Shown here: one piece after another, positions 48,337 through 58,582 of the stretch
Numbering within the stretch: the stretch's first letter is position 1
Layout of the letters: every line of letters begins with the position of its first letter
Source of the DNA: Microbacterium salsuginis
GTDB lineage: Bacteria; Actinomycetota; Actinomycetes; Actinomycetales; Microbacteriaceae
Length of the DNA stretch: 64,000 nt
Direction of reading: 5' to 3'
Assembly (NCBI RefSeq): GCF_012524205.1
Contig: NZ_JABACI010000004.1
Location: forward strand, 1 to 64,000
Position numbers and translations under genes: made by a program
The notes under the pieces: generated by a model
What the model was told of the DNA's origin: nothing
The model's input: only the letters and a program-made list of their open reading frames with translations
Database searches by the model: none

Positions 48337-49968
48337 TCAGTCCGTCACGCAGGTGAAGCTGGACGCGGCGGCCGGGTCAGTACCGGTGTACTTCGGCCAC
48401 GCCGGATACTCGCACATCGGACGCGTGCGTCCCGCGGTTGCGGCGTTCGCGTCGACGCTGACGAGGTTCTCGGGCGCCTGCCTGTTCTCGACCCAGTCCA
48501 TGAGTGCAGGAAGGGCGTCGTAGGTCGCGGAGTACGGGCCGAACCCGTGCGAGAACCCGGGCATCTCGTAGTACCGCAGGAAGCCGTCGAGCTTCTTCTC
48601 GCTGAATGCCGACACCTGCCTTTCGTAGAACGCGCGGGTGTTCTCGGGCAGCACGCCGTCATCGGCGAGCCCGGTGGTGAGGATCATCTTCCCGCCGCGC
48701 CGGGCGAAGGCCGACAAATCGACGGACGTGCTGTCGAGCACCTCGCCGACCTCCTGGATGCGATCCGACCACTCGTCGAGGTCGAACGTCCGCACGTCGT
48801 AGCCAGGATCGCGGGTCACGATGTTGGTGGCGATGGCACTCAGCACCGAGTAGTGGAAGGCCTCTTGTCCGCTCGCCGGATGCGCCGGCTGAGGCACTGT
48901 GCCGAGGGTGAAGCGGTCGTATGTGCCGCCGTAGTAGATCGGGCTCGCCGGAACGATGCTGTTCCCCTCGATGGCGAACCCGAGGTCGTGCTCGCTCGCG
49001 ATGGCATCTGCCGTCTCGATCTGCTCGTCCGACAAACAGGTGTCGCCGCCGTCCGCTCCGTCGGGACAGCGCAGCGTCGTGATGTCGAACGTCTCCAAAC
49101 AACCGCCGGTGTCTGAGATGACGCCATCCTCGAGGCCGTCGAGGCCGTCGCAGGTGTCGTACACGGACTGCACGATGAGCTGCGTTTTCGCGGGGTTGAG
49201 CCAGCCGGCGCCCCCGTCCCGATACAGGTTGTCGCGGAACGTCGCGCCGATCCCCGCGTGCATCATCGCGACGTTGTAGGCGGGCGTTCCGGCGACGACA
49301 CCGTCGTAGTCCTCGGGATACAGACCTGCGGCATTGATCGCCTCATGACCGCCCTGCGAGAACCCGATGAAGTAGAAATAGCGCGGCTTCGTCTTGTATG
49401 TCTCCTTGATGAGCGCGACCGCCGCATCGTGCGTCTTCTTGATCGAGTCCGTGCCGTAGTTGACGAGAGCCTCGTCATTCAGCCCGAAGGAGGAGTCGAA
49501 TCCCGCGCCCTTGTGGCCCCCGTCGGACCCGAGGGTCACGAAGCCCTGCTCGAGGGGCGACGGCTGACCCGCTGGCTGCAGGCGGTATGGTCCGAGCCCG
49601 GTGACGAGGCTGCCGTTGTAGCCGCCCCCGCCCATCTGCAATGCGCGCTGATTCCAGTTCGCCGGGAGGTTGACCTGGAACTCGATCGGCGGAGCCTCGG
49701 GATCGACGGGATGGATGTCGCCGACCACACGGCAATGCCCGCCGCCCTCGTCGACCCACGTGGCGCTCGTGACCTCGGCGCCGGTGGTGGGCAGCTCGAT
49801 CTTGCGATCGGGCATCGTGAGACCTGCCAGTGCGGCGCACTTCTCCGCGGTGATTCCGGGCCGGTCCCGGTGGGTTGCGGGATCCAAACCCGCCCCCGCC
49901 GTCAGCATGGTCGCTCCGAGCACGAGGGCTCCGATTGCGGCCGTCGTGATCGTGATCCTTCTTCGCAT
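48337..49968 (-). CDS. Secreted tannase/feruloyl-esterase family hydrolase
   Basis: A 543-residue exported esterase. Signal peptide residues 1-26 (RRRITITTAA..., cut after AGAG). Serine nucleophile Ser204 in GFSQGGHE, acid Asp in GLADDGVLPEN and His in PGFSHGFGP make the triad. LQMGGGGYNGSLV is the oxyanion-side motif of the tannase family. Fungal members bridge the triad with a CS-D-HC disulfide; here those cysteines are Phe203 and Gly. It would release gallate or hydroxycinnamates from plant esters outside the cell. A candidate GntR operator lies upstream. Confidence 0.85.
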   Translation of the reverse strand: MRRRITITTAAIGALVLGATMLTAGAGLDPATHRDRPGITAEKCAALAGLTMPDRKIELPTTGAEVTSATWVDEGGGHCRVVGDIHPVDPEAPPIEFQVNLPANWNQRALQMGGGGYNGSLVTGLGPYRLQPAGQPSPLEQGFVTLGSDGGHKGAGFDSSFGLNDEALVNYGTDSIKKTHDAAVALIKETYKTKPRYFYFIGFSQGGHEAINAAGLYPEDYDGVVAGTPAYNVAMMHAGIGATFRDNLYRDGGAGWLNPAKTQLIVQSVYDTCDGLDGLEDGVISDTGGCLETFDITTLRCPDGADGGDTCLSDEQIETADAIASEHDLGFAIEGNSIVPASPIYYGGTYDRFTLGTVPQPAHPASGQEAFHYSVLSAIATNIVTRDPGYDVRTFDLDEWSDRIQEVGEVLDSTSVDLSAFARRGGKMILTTGLADDGVLPENTRAFYERQVSAFSEKKLDGFLRYYEMPGFSHGFGPYSATYDALPALMDWVENRQAPENLVSVDANAATAGRTRPMCEYPAWPKYTGTDPAAASSFTCVTD

Positions 49969-50028
49969 GACAACTCCTCACTGAGTTCCACTGCGGGCCT
50001 TCATAGCCCCGCGGCCGAGCCTAGGGCG

Positions 50029-50056
50029 GATGCCACGCAAAATCGTTAACAATTCT
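50029..50056 (-). promoter_or_regulatory. Candidate GntR operator, site C (tannase promoter)
   Basis: On the minus strand the sequence reads AATTGTTAACGATTTTGCGTG, matching sites A and B (ATTGTYRACGAT then WTTSGYGTG). It lies 65-90 bases before the tannase gene. Confidence 0.62.
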
Positions 50057-50192
50057 GGAGATGAGAGTGGTCTCACCTTTCGCACTGGTGCACGAAGAAG
50101 GCGGGGCCGGATGCCGCAGCAGCCGTCGCTCATCGAGCGAATGGAGTTATCCACAGGTTCGACGGTGAGTCTGCCGAATGTCGGGCGTATCT

Positions 50193-50206
50193 CGTACATT
50201 TGTTCT
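50193..50206 (+). promoter_or_regulatory. LexA (SOS box)-like site at the DUF222/HNH start
   Basis: CGTACATTTGTTCT matches the actinobacterial LexA consensus CGAAC-N4-GTTCG type at 11 of 14 positions when compared with CGAACATATGTTCG. It abuts ATG 50207, leaving no room for a ribosome-binding site, so the transcript may be leaderless or very short-leadered. Confidence 0.5.
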
Positions 50207-51544
50207 ATGACAGATCACCTCGCTCCCCTCGCTGCGGCGGTGGATTCCGCGCGCGGAGTGTGGGGCGAGCAGGCGATCGAGTCGCTGCCGCCCGGCGCGT
50301 TGATGAAGCTGATGGAAGGGCTGTCCGAGGCACAGCGGCTGCTCGACGCCGGCAGGGCGCGCGTCGCGGCCGAGATCGCCCGGCAGTCGCGACCCGAGCT
50401 CGGGCCCGCCGGGCTGGCGAAGACGCAGGGCTTTCGCAACCCCACGGCGCTCATCGCCTCGGTGACCGGCTCCGGTTCGGGCGAAGCGTCCCGGCTGGTG
50501 AAAGTCGGCGAGGCCACCGCGCCGCGCATGACACTGTCGGGCCAGCAGAAGCCTGCCCGCCACCCGTTCGTCGCCGAGGCGCTGGCGGCCGGGCGCATCG
50601 GCTCCCCCGCCGCGAGCGCCATCGTCACCATGCTCGACCGGGTCGCGTTGCGCGCCGACCCTACGGCCATCGCCGAAGCCGAACGCACCCTCGTTGAGAA
50701 GGCGCCGGGACTGGGGGCCGACCAGTTCGCCAAGCTCGTCACCCGCGCCGAGGCGTTCCTCGACCCCGCCGGCGTCACCCGCCGCGAAGACGAACTGCGC
50801 GCCGACCGGGCCACCCACATGTACGAAGACCGCCACGGCATGCTCGTGGTCAACAGCAAGTTCGACCCCGAGCACGCCGCTCCCGTCAAGGCCTATATCG
50901 ACACGTACGTCACGGCCCAGCTCGCCGCGCAGCGGGATGAGAACGCACCGGATGCTGCGCGCCCGACGATCCCGCAGATGCAGGCCGACGCGCTCACCCT
51001 TCTGGCTGCGCATGCGCTCGGCTGCGCGAGCAGTGACCTCCCCGTCCAGGGCGCCACCGTGGTCGTGCGTATCGACCACGCCGACCTCGTGAACGAGACC
51101 GGATACGCCGCCATCGACGGGCTCACGCAGCCGGTCTCGGTGGCCACCGCGCGGCGCATGGCGGGTGGTGGCGGCATCATCTCCTGCGTCCTCGGCAGTG
51201 AGAGCGAAATCCTCGACTGGGGACGCCGTAAGCGCCTGTTCACCGAGCCGCAGAAGCTCGCACTCGTCGAACGGGACGGCGGCTGCGCCATGTGCGGCGC
51301 CCCACCCTCTCATACCAAGGCCCACCACCTCAGATGGTGGGCCAGGGACGCTGGACCCACAGACCTCTCCAACGGGGTACTGCTCTGCGAGTCCTGCCAT
51401 CACCGGATCCACGACAACGGCTGGGACATCCGCATCGCCGGCGCCGGAACTCGTGCAAAGGTCTGGTTCCTCCCACCCGCACACGTCGACGCCGCCCGAA
51501 CCCCTCGCCTCGGCGGCCGGGCCCGCTTCGACTACGCCGCGTAA
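50207..51544 (+). CDS. HNH endonuclease, DUF222 family
   Basis: A 445-residue protein. The N-terminal 300 residues are DUF222 (KLMEGLSEAQRLLDAGRARVAAEIARQ and following helices); the C-terminal HNH domain has CAMCGAPPSHTKAHHLRWW then LSNGVLLCESCHHRIHDNGW with zinc cysteines and catalytic His. This is the 13E12-like family found in many copies in actinobacteria; some mycobacterial members are in the LexA regulon. ATG 50207 is chosen because conserved sequence starts there; an in-frame extension to 50030 is open but unlikely. A LexA-like box overlaps the start region. Confidence 0.88.
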   Translation: MTDHLAPLAAAVDSARGVWGEQAIESLPPGALMKLMEGLSEAQRLLDAGRARVAAEIARQSRPELGPAGLAKTQGFRNPTALIASVTGSGSGEASRLVKVGEATAPRMTLSGQQKPARHPFVAEALAAGRIGSPAASAIVTMLDRVALRADPTAIAEAERTLVEKAPGLGADQFAKLVTRAEAFLDPAGVTRREDELRADRATHMYEDRHGMLVVNSKFDPEHAAPVKAYIDTYVTAQLAAQRDENAPDAARPTIPQMQADALTLLAAHALGCASSDLPVQGATVVVRIDHADLVNETGYAAIDGLTQPVSVATARRMAGGGGIISCVLGSESEILDWGRRKRLFTEPQKLALVERDGGCAMCGAPPSHTKAHHLRWWARDAGPTDLSNGVLLCESCHHRIHDNGWDIRIAGAGTRAKVWFLPPAHVDAARTPRLGGRARFDYAA

Positions 51545-51552
51545 CCCGTGTG

Positions 51553-51760
51553 CAGTTGAGCGAGCGAGATGAGCCGAACCCCCAGCCCGCTCGTTGAGCG
51601 AACGATGGACCTATGCGGCCGGAGGATCTGCGGATCGCGCCTGCACCCACGCGGCCGGAGGATCCGCTGATCGCGCCTGCACCCAGGCGGCCGGAGGCTC
51701 CGCCCGACGCGCGAGCGGCGAGGGGATGGAGCGTGGGGACGAGACGAAATGCCCCGAACC
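51553..51760 (+). repeat. Disrupted dispersed repeat containing a 36-bp tandem repeat
   Basis: Left parts GTTGAGCGAGCGAGATGAG (51553 on) and CTCGTTGAGCGAACG (51591 on) and right part GACGAGACGAAATGCCCCGA (near 51736) match the halves of the intact repeat at 16177-16212. Between them lies a 36-bp unit starting GCGGCCGGAGGATC at 51615-51650 and 51651-51686 with a partial third to about 51706. No coding role is evident; 51545-51863 otherwise holds nothing I recognise. Confidence 0.6.
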
Positions 51761-51863
51761 ACCGGTCGACACCACGCTCAGGGCGTTCGCCTCTTCGCTG
51801 CGGTCCGCGCCCGACGACCGGGGGCGACAGTCTCCCCCACACGGCCCTCGGTCCTGAAACGAA

Positions 51864-51910
51864 GGGCGGATGCCTCGGCCCGCGGCTTCGCCGGGTCGAG
51901 GCATCCGCCC
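51864..51910. terminator. Bidirectional terminator hairpin with GGATGCC/GGCATCC inverted pair
   Basis: GGGCGGATGCCTCG (51864-51877) pairs perfectly over 14 bp with CGAGGCATCCGCCC (51897-51910), between the convergent HNH and ligM genes. Confidence 0.82.
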
Positions 51911-51922
51911 TCGTTCGTATGG

Positions 51923-54225
<2,303 letters not shown>

Positions 54226-54238
54226 AGGCGGTGCGCGC

Positions 54239-54958
54239 ATGACCGGCCCGGTCGTCGTCACCGACATCGAGAGAGCGGATGCCGCGACCGCGGCCGCGCT
54301 CGGAGTGCACGGCGTCGCGACCGTCCACGAGGCCATGGGCCGCACGGGCCTCGTCGGCCCGGGCATCCGCCCCATCCAGGACGGCGCGCGCATCGCGGGC
54401 ACGGCCGTCACGGTGCTGTGCTGGCCCGGCGACAACCTGATGATCCACGCGGCCGTCGAACAGTGCCGCGAGGGCGACCTCCTCGTCGTCACGACGACCT
54501 CGCCCTCGGTGGACGGAGCGTTCGGCGAGCTCTTCGCCACCGCACTGCAGGCCCGCGGGGTGCGAGGTCTCGTCACGACGACCGGCGTGCGCGACGTCGT
54601 GGATCTGCGGGCGATGAGCTTCCCGGCGTGGTCCGGCGCAGTGTTCGCCCAGGGTACGGTCAAGGCGACACCCGGCTCGGTCAACGTGCCGATCGTGGTC
54701 GGCGGTGTCACCGTCCACCCGGGCGACGTCATCGTCGCCGACGACGACGGCGTGCTGTGCGTGCCGCGCGCCTCCGCCGCAGACGCCCTGACGGCGTCGG
54801 ACGCACGCGTCGCCAAGGAGGAGGCCGACCGCCAGGCGTATCGCTCGGGCGAGCTGAGCCTGGACCGCAAGGGTCTGCGGGGTCTGCTCACCGACCTCGG
54901 CGTGACGTACGTGACGCAACGCGAGCACCTCTCGGCGGCCGGCGATGAGCCCCGCTGA
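54239..54958 (+). CDS. galC: 4-carboxy-4-hydroxy-2-oxoadipate aldolase (GalC/LigK, RraA-like)
   Basis: A 239-residue class II aldolase of the HMG/CHA family that splits CHA to pyruvate and oxaloacetate. LVTTTGVRDVVDL with the catalytic Arg-Asp, then VKATPGSVNVPIVVGGVTVHPGDVIVADDDGVLCVPR are the diagnostic segments. It overlaps the tautomerase gene by 14 bases and follows galB after 13 bases, so the three are one operon. Confidence 0.88.
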   Translation: MTGPVVVTDIERADAATAAALGVHGVATVHEAMGRTGLVGPGIRPIQDGARIAGTAVTVLCWPGDNLMIHAAVEQCREGDLLVVTTTSPSVDGAFGELFATALQARGVRGLVTTTGVRDVVDLRAMSFPAWSGAVFAQGTVKATPGSVNVPIVVGGVTVHPGDVIVADDDGVLCVPRASAADALTASDARVAKEEADRQAYRSGELSLDRKGLRGLLTDLGVTYVTQREHLSAAGDEPR

Positions 54959-56069
54959 CCCGAGCTCTGCGGATGCCGTGCGCGACGGCATCCGGTGCAT
55001 GCTCATGCGTGGCGGCACCTCGAAGGGCGCGTTCTTCCTGGCGAGCGATGTTCCGGCCGACCCGGCCGCGCGCGACGACCTGCTGCTGCGGATCATGGGC
55101 ACGCCCGACCCGCGGCAGATCGACGGGATCGGCGGCGCCCACCCGCTCACGAGCAAGGTCGCGATCGTGGCGCCGTCGACGATGGACGGCGTCGACATCG
55201 ACTACCTGTTCCTGCAGCTGGGCGTCGAGCAGGCGACCGTGGCAGACGCGCAGACGTGCGGCAATCTGCTGGCCGCAGTGGGACCGTTCGCCGTCGAGCG
55301 TGGTCTGATCGCTGCGACCGGCGAGCGCACCACCGTCCGCATCCGCCTGCTCAACACCGGCGACATCGCGACATCGCAGTTCGCGACCATCGACGGGCGT
55401 CCCGACTACGACGGCGAGCCCGGCACCGAGGGGACCGTCGCGATCGACGGCGTGCCCGGGTGGGCATCGGCGATAGACCTGGAGGTCGGCGGCGGCCCCG
55501 AAAAGCCGCTGCTGCCGACCGGGCGCGCAGTGGACGAACTCGACGGGCATCGCGTCACGCTCATCGACAACGGGATGCCGGTGGTGCTCGTCCGCGCGGA
55601 TGAGCTCGGCGTCACCGGCGTCGAGTCGCCGGCCGAGCTCGAAGCGGACGCGGCCCTCGCCTCCCGCGTGGAACGGATCCGACTCGAAGCCGGCCCGCTC
55701 ATGGGACTCGGCGACGTCTCGGGCCAGACCGTGCCGAAGGTGATCCTCGCGTCACCGGCGCGCGGCGGCGGGGCGATGTCGACGCGGGCCTTCATCCCGG
55801 CGCGCGTGCACACCTCGATCGGCGTCCTGATGGCGGCATCCGTCGCCGCGGCCGTGCAGGTTCCCGGGACCGTCGCCTTCGAGATCGCCGCTGACTCGGG
55901 CGCCGACGTGAGCGGCGGGACCACGCCCATCGAGCATCCGGGCGGCACCTTCCCCGCGCGCGTGCACGTCACCCGCGACGCCGGTGGCACGTGGCGCGCG
56001 ACGTCACTGTCGCTGCGCACCGCCCGCAGGCTGTTCGACGGCGTCGTGTTTCCGCGAGCGCGCCGCTAG
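54945..56069 (+). CDS. galD: 4-oxalomesaconate tautomerase (GalD, PrpF family)
   Basis: A 374-residue diaminopimelate-epimerase-fold isomerase. CMLMRGGTSKGAFFLASDVP is the PrpF/GalD opening, with TCGNLLAAVGPFAVE (active-site Cys region) and STRAFIPARVHTSIGVLMAASVA later. GalD converts the keto form of 4-oxalomesaconate to the enol form used by GalB. Its presence argues that ring cleavage here yields OMA, i.e. that gallate or an equivalent trihydroxy compound is the substrate. Confidence 0.85.
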   Translation: MSPADPSSADAVRDGIRCMLMRGGTSKGAFFLASDVPADPAARDDLLLRIMGTPDPRQIDGIGGAHPLTSKVAIVAPSTMDGVDIDYLFLQLGVEQATVADAQTCGNLLAAVGPFAVERGLIAATGERTTVRIRLLNTGDIATSQFATIDGRPDYDGEPGTEGTVAIDGVPGWASAIDLEVGGGPEKPLLPTGRAVDELDGHRVTLIDNGMPVVLVRADELGVTGVESPAELEADAALASRVERIRLEAGPLMGLGDVSGQTVPKVILASPARGGGAMSTRAFIPARVHTSIGVLMAASVAAAVQVPGTVAFEIAADSGADVSGGTTPIEHPGGTFPARVHVTRDAGGTWRATSLSLRTARRLFDGVVFPRARR

Positions 56070-56142
56070 ACGGCATCCGTCCCTTCCCGTCCAGCGCAGA
56101 TCCCAGACCCGTCACTATCGTCACCGTCAGAGAGGACGCCCC

Positions 56143-57093
56143 ATGACCGCTCACACGTCGTTCGACGTCGCCCACCTCGCCAACGTCGAGCTGCTCACCC
56201 CCAAGCCCGCCGAGAGCCGCTGGTTCTTCGAAGAGCTCCTCGCGATGCGCGTCGTCGCCGAAGAGGGCGACTCGGTGTACCTGCGCACGTGGGACGAGTA
56301 CCAGCTCTACACGATCAAGCTGACGGCGTCGGATGCCGCGGGCATCGGTCGCACGTCGTTCCGGGCCTCCTCCGCCGATGCCCTGGAGCGCCGGGTGGCG
56401 GCGATCGAGGCGGCCGGGCTCGGCGAGGGATGGGTGGACGGCGAGGTCGGCACGGGTCGCACCTTCCTGTTCCGCGACCCCGACGGCCACTCGATGGGCA
56501 TCTACTACGACACCGAGCGCTATGTCGCCGGCGACGAGGATCGCCCGGCGCTCAAGAACCAGGCGTCACGGTTCCCCGGTCGCGGCGTGAACGCCCGGCG
56601 CCTCGACCACATCAACTACCTCGCGAAGGATGTCGAGGCCAACGGCGAGTTCCTCGCCACCGCACTCGGCATGCGCGAGTCCGAGCGGATCCGCCTCGAC
56701 ACCGGCAAGTTCGCCGCGTGGTGGTTCCACTTCTCGCTGAAGTCATACGACGTCGTGTACTCCGACGACTGGACCAAGCACGGCAACCGCCTGCACCACA
56801 TCGCGTTCGCGCCCGACACGCGCGAGGACATCCTCAAGGCCGCCGACATCTTCCTCGAGAACGGCATCCACATCGAGTCCGGCCCGCACAAGCACGCCAT
56901 CAACCAGACGTTCTTCCTGTACGTGTGGGAGCCGGGCGGCAACCGCATCGAGTTCGCGCAGGCCGGCGCGCGCCTCCTGCTGGACCCCGACCAGCCCGTC
57001 GTGGAGTGGTCCGAGGCCGAGCGCAAGAAGGGTCAGGCCTGGGGCATGAAGACCATCGAGACGTTCCACACCCACGGCACGCCGCTCGTCTGA
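56143..57093 (+). CDS. Type I (VOC-fold) extradiol ring-cleavage dioxygenase
   Basis: A 316-residue two-domain glyoxalase/VOC protein. Predicted metal ligands are His156 (RRLDHINY), His219 (RLHHIAF) and Glu270 (GNRIEF), matching homoprotocatechuate 2,3-dioxygenase, with Tyr260 in FFLY also conserved. By eye, the second-shell acid His200 of that enzyme aligns with Tyr202. It follows galBCD by 73 bases with AGAGAGGA before ATG 56143. Known gallate dioxygenases (GalA, DesB, LigAB) are type II enzymes and none is in the window, so this protein probably performs the ring cleavage; the exact substrate is inference. Confidence 0.83.
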   Translation: MTAHTSFDVAHLANVELLTPKPAESRWFFEELLAMRVVAEEGDSVYLRTWDEYQLYTIKLTASDAAGIGRTSFRASSADALERRVAAIEAAGLGEGWVDGEVGTGRTFLFRDPDGHSMGIYYDTERYVAGDEDRPALKNQASRFPGRGVNARRLDHINYLAKDVEANGEFLATALGMRESERIRLDTGKFAAWWFHFSLKSYDVVYSDDWTKHGNRLHHIAFAPDTREDILKAADIFLENGIHIESGPHKHAINQTFFLYVWEPGGNRIEFAQAGARLLLDPDQPVVEWSEAERKKGQAWGMKTIETFHTHGTPLV

Positions 57094-57132
57094 CCGGCTC
57101 CGGCGTCCGCCAGGACCCTCAGGCATCCGTCG

Positions 57133-57171
57133 ACGGACGAGACCGTGGGTGACTCCCACGGTTTCGTCCGT
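57133..57171. terminator. Terminator hairpin after the ring-cleavage operon
   Basis: The 17-base arms 57133-57149 and 57155-57171 pair perfectly except for one G-U pair, with a 5-base loop; the sequence starts ACGGACGAG and ends TTTCGTCCGT. It serves the dioxygenase gene and, from the other side, the regulator gene ending at 57171. Confidence 0.82.
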
Positions 57172-57737
57172 CAGTCGTCGGCCTGCGAGCGCGGGACGGG
57201 CCCGGGCGCGTCTGGCTCTGGGATCAGGACGGTCGCGAGGCTCACACGGCGCTGACCGTCGCCGCGCTCCGAGAGGTAGGGGGCGAGGAGCTCCGACAGG
57301 CCGGCCTGGATGGCGGCGAGCCCCGGGGCGTCGACATAGAGGGGGACGCGCCCGAACCCGACGAAGTCCCTCAGCGACGGGTCCGCCCCGTCGACGAACC
57401 GGTCGAAATCGGCCGAGACATCTCCGAGGAACGCGAGGAACGCCGACCGCAGTTGCGCATCGCTCATGGCGCGCAGTTCGGTCTGGTCCACGTGCGCCAT
57501 GCGGTCGCCGAGCGCCAGCGTCCGCTCCACCGCGCCGCGCACCTTCCGTTCTTCGGTGACGGTCAGGATGCCGGCATCCACCAGGGTCGCGACGTGCCGG
57601 TACAACGTCGCCTGAGTGACATCCGGGAGCGCCGCGCGCAGCTGCGCCGTCGTCAGGCTGCGCCCGCCGAGCTGCTGGATGATCCGCAGCCGCACCGGAT
57701 GCATCACGACGTCGGCGATCGAGGAGTCGTCGGCCAC
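57171..57737 (-). CDS. ArsR-like winged-helix regulator of the adjacent ABC transporter
   Basis: A 188-residue regulator. ADVVMHPVRLRIIQQLGGRSLTTAQLRAALPDVTQATLYRHVATLVDAGILTVTEER is a clear winged helix of the ArsR/HTH_20 type; the C-terminal half is helical and may bind a ligand. Divergent from the ABC transporter operon at 57800 with a perfect palindrome between, the usual layout for a repressor of a drug-efflux pump. Confidence 0.8.
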   Translation of the reverse strand: MADDSSIADVVMHPVRLRIIQQLGGRSLTTAQLRAALPDVTQATLYRHVATLVDAGILTVTEERKVRGAVERTLALGDRMAHVDQTELRAMSDAQLRSAFLAFLGDVSADFDRFVDGADPSLRDFVGFGRVPLYVDAPGLAAIQAGLSELLAPYLSERGDGQRRVSLATVLIPEPDAPGPVPRSQADD

Positions 57738-57755
57738 TCGGGCCTCCCATCCATT

Positions 57756-57772
57756 ATTATCAACGTGATAAT
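57756..57772 (+). promoter_or_regulatory. Palindromic operator of the ArsR-like regulator
   Basis: ATTATCAACGTGATAAT has 7-bp perfect arms around ACG, 19 bases from the regulator start and 28 from the transporter start. A second inverted pair, GTTCT/AGAAC, follows at 57773-57789. Confidence 0.72.
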
Positions 57773-57799
57773 GTTCTCTTCGTTAGAACGATTCTACTG

Positions 57800-58582
57800 A
57801 TGATGAAGGTGCAGCCGATGACGACACAGACAGCGATGAGCGATCGCATGCGGGGTGCGCACGCGCCACGGCCGGTGATCGAGGTGAGCGGCCTGACCAA
57901 GCGCTTCGGCGAGGTGCCGGCGGTGAGCGACGTCAGCTTCTCGGTGAAGAAGGGTCGCGTGACGGGTTTTCTCGGTCCGAACGGAGCCGGCAAGTCGACG
58001 ACCTTGCGGATGCTTCTGGGCCTGACCCGCCCCGACGCGGGAACGGCTCGCGTCGACGGCCGCGACTACCGCGACCTCGCGTCTCCGCTCCGCACCGTTG
58101 GCGCCGTCCTCGACATCGCCGGCACGCACCCGAGGATGACGGCCCGGTCCCACCTCCGCACGTACTGCGCCCTCGCCGGGCTACCCGGCCACCGTGTCGA
58201 CGCGGTCCTCACCGCTGTCGAGGCTCAGGGGTTCACCGACCGCCGGATCGGCACGTTCTCGACGGGGATGCGGCAACGCCTGTCACTCGCGACGGCATTA
58301 CTGGGCGACCCCCGGGTGCTGGTTCTCGACGAGCCGTCCAATGGGCTCGACCCCGCCGGTATCGCCTGGCTGCGCGGCTTCCTGCGGGACTTCGCCACCG
58401 AGGGCGGCGCCGTGCTGATCTCGAGCCACCTGCTCAACGACCTCGAGCACAGCATCGACGACGTCGTGCTCATCGAACGCGGTCGCGTGTCATGGGCCGG
58501 CGCGCTGGTCGAGCTGCTCGCCACGAGCTCTTCCCTCGAAGCGGCCTTCCTCCACCTCACCCAGAAGGGCGCACACCGATGA
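57800..58582 (+). CDS. ABC transporter ATP-binding protein (drug/antibiotic type)
   Basis: A 260-residue ATPase: Walker A GPNGAGKST, signature FSTGMRQRLSLATALLGD, Walker B LVLDEPSNGLDPAG, switch SSHLLNDLE. The type is that of bacitracin/lantibiotic and daunorubicin exporters (CcmA/BcrA-like). The start may be 57800, 57803 or 57818. The permease gene follows with an ATGA overlap. Confidence 0.87.
   Translation: MMKVQPMTTQTAMSDRMRGAHAPRPVIEVSGLTKRFGEVPAVSDVSFSVKKGRVTGFLGPNGAGKSTTLRMLLGLTRPDAGTARVDGRDYRDLASPLRTVGAVLDIAGTHPRMTARSHLRTYCALAGLPGHRVDAVLTAVEAQGFTDRRIGTFSTGMRQRLSLATALLGDPRVLVLDEPSNGLDPAGIAWLRGFLRDFATEGGAVLISSHLLNDLEHSIDDVVLIERGRVSWAGALVELLATSSSLEAAFLHLTQKGAHR

Noticed and set aside
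51615..51706. Possible CRISPR or coding repeat protein
   Set aside because: Two and a half 36-bp units with no spacers; translated frames lack ribosome-binding sites and resemble nothing known.
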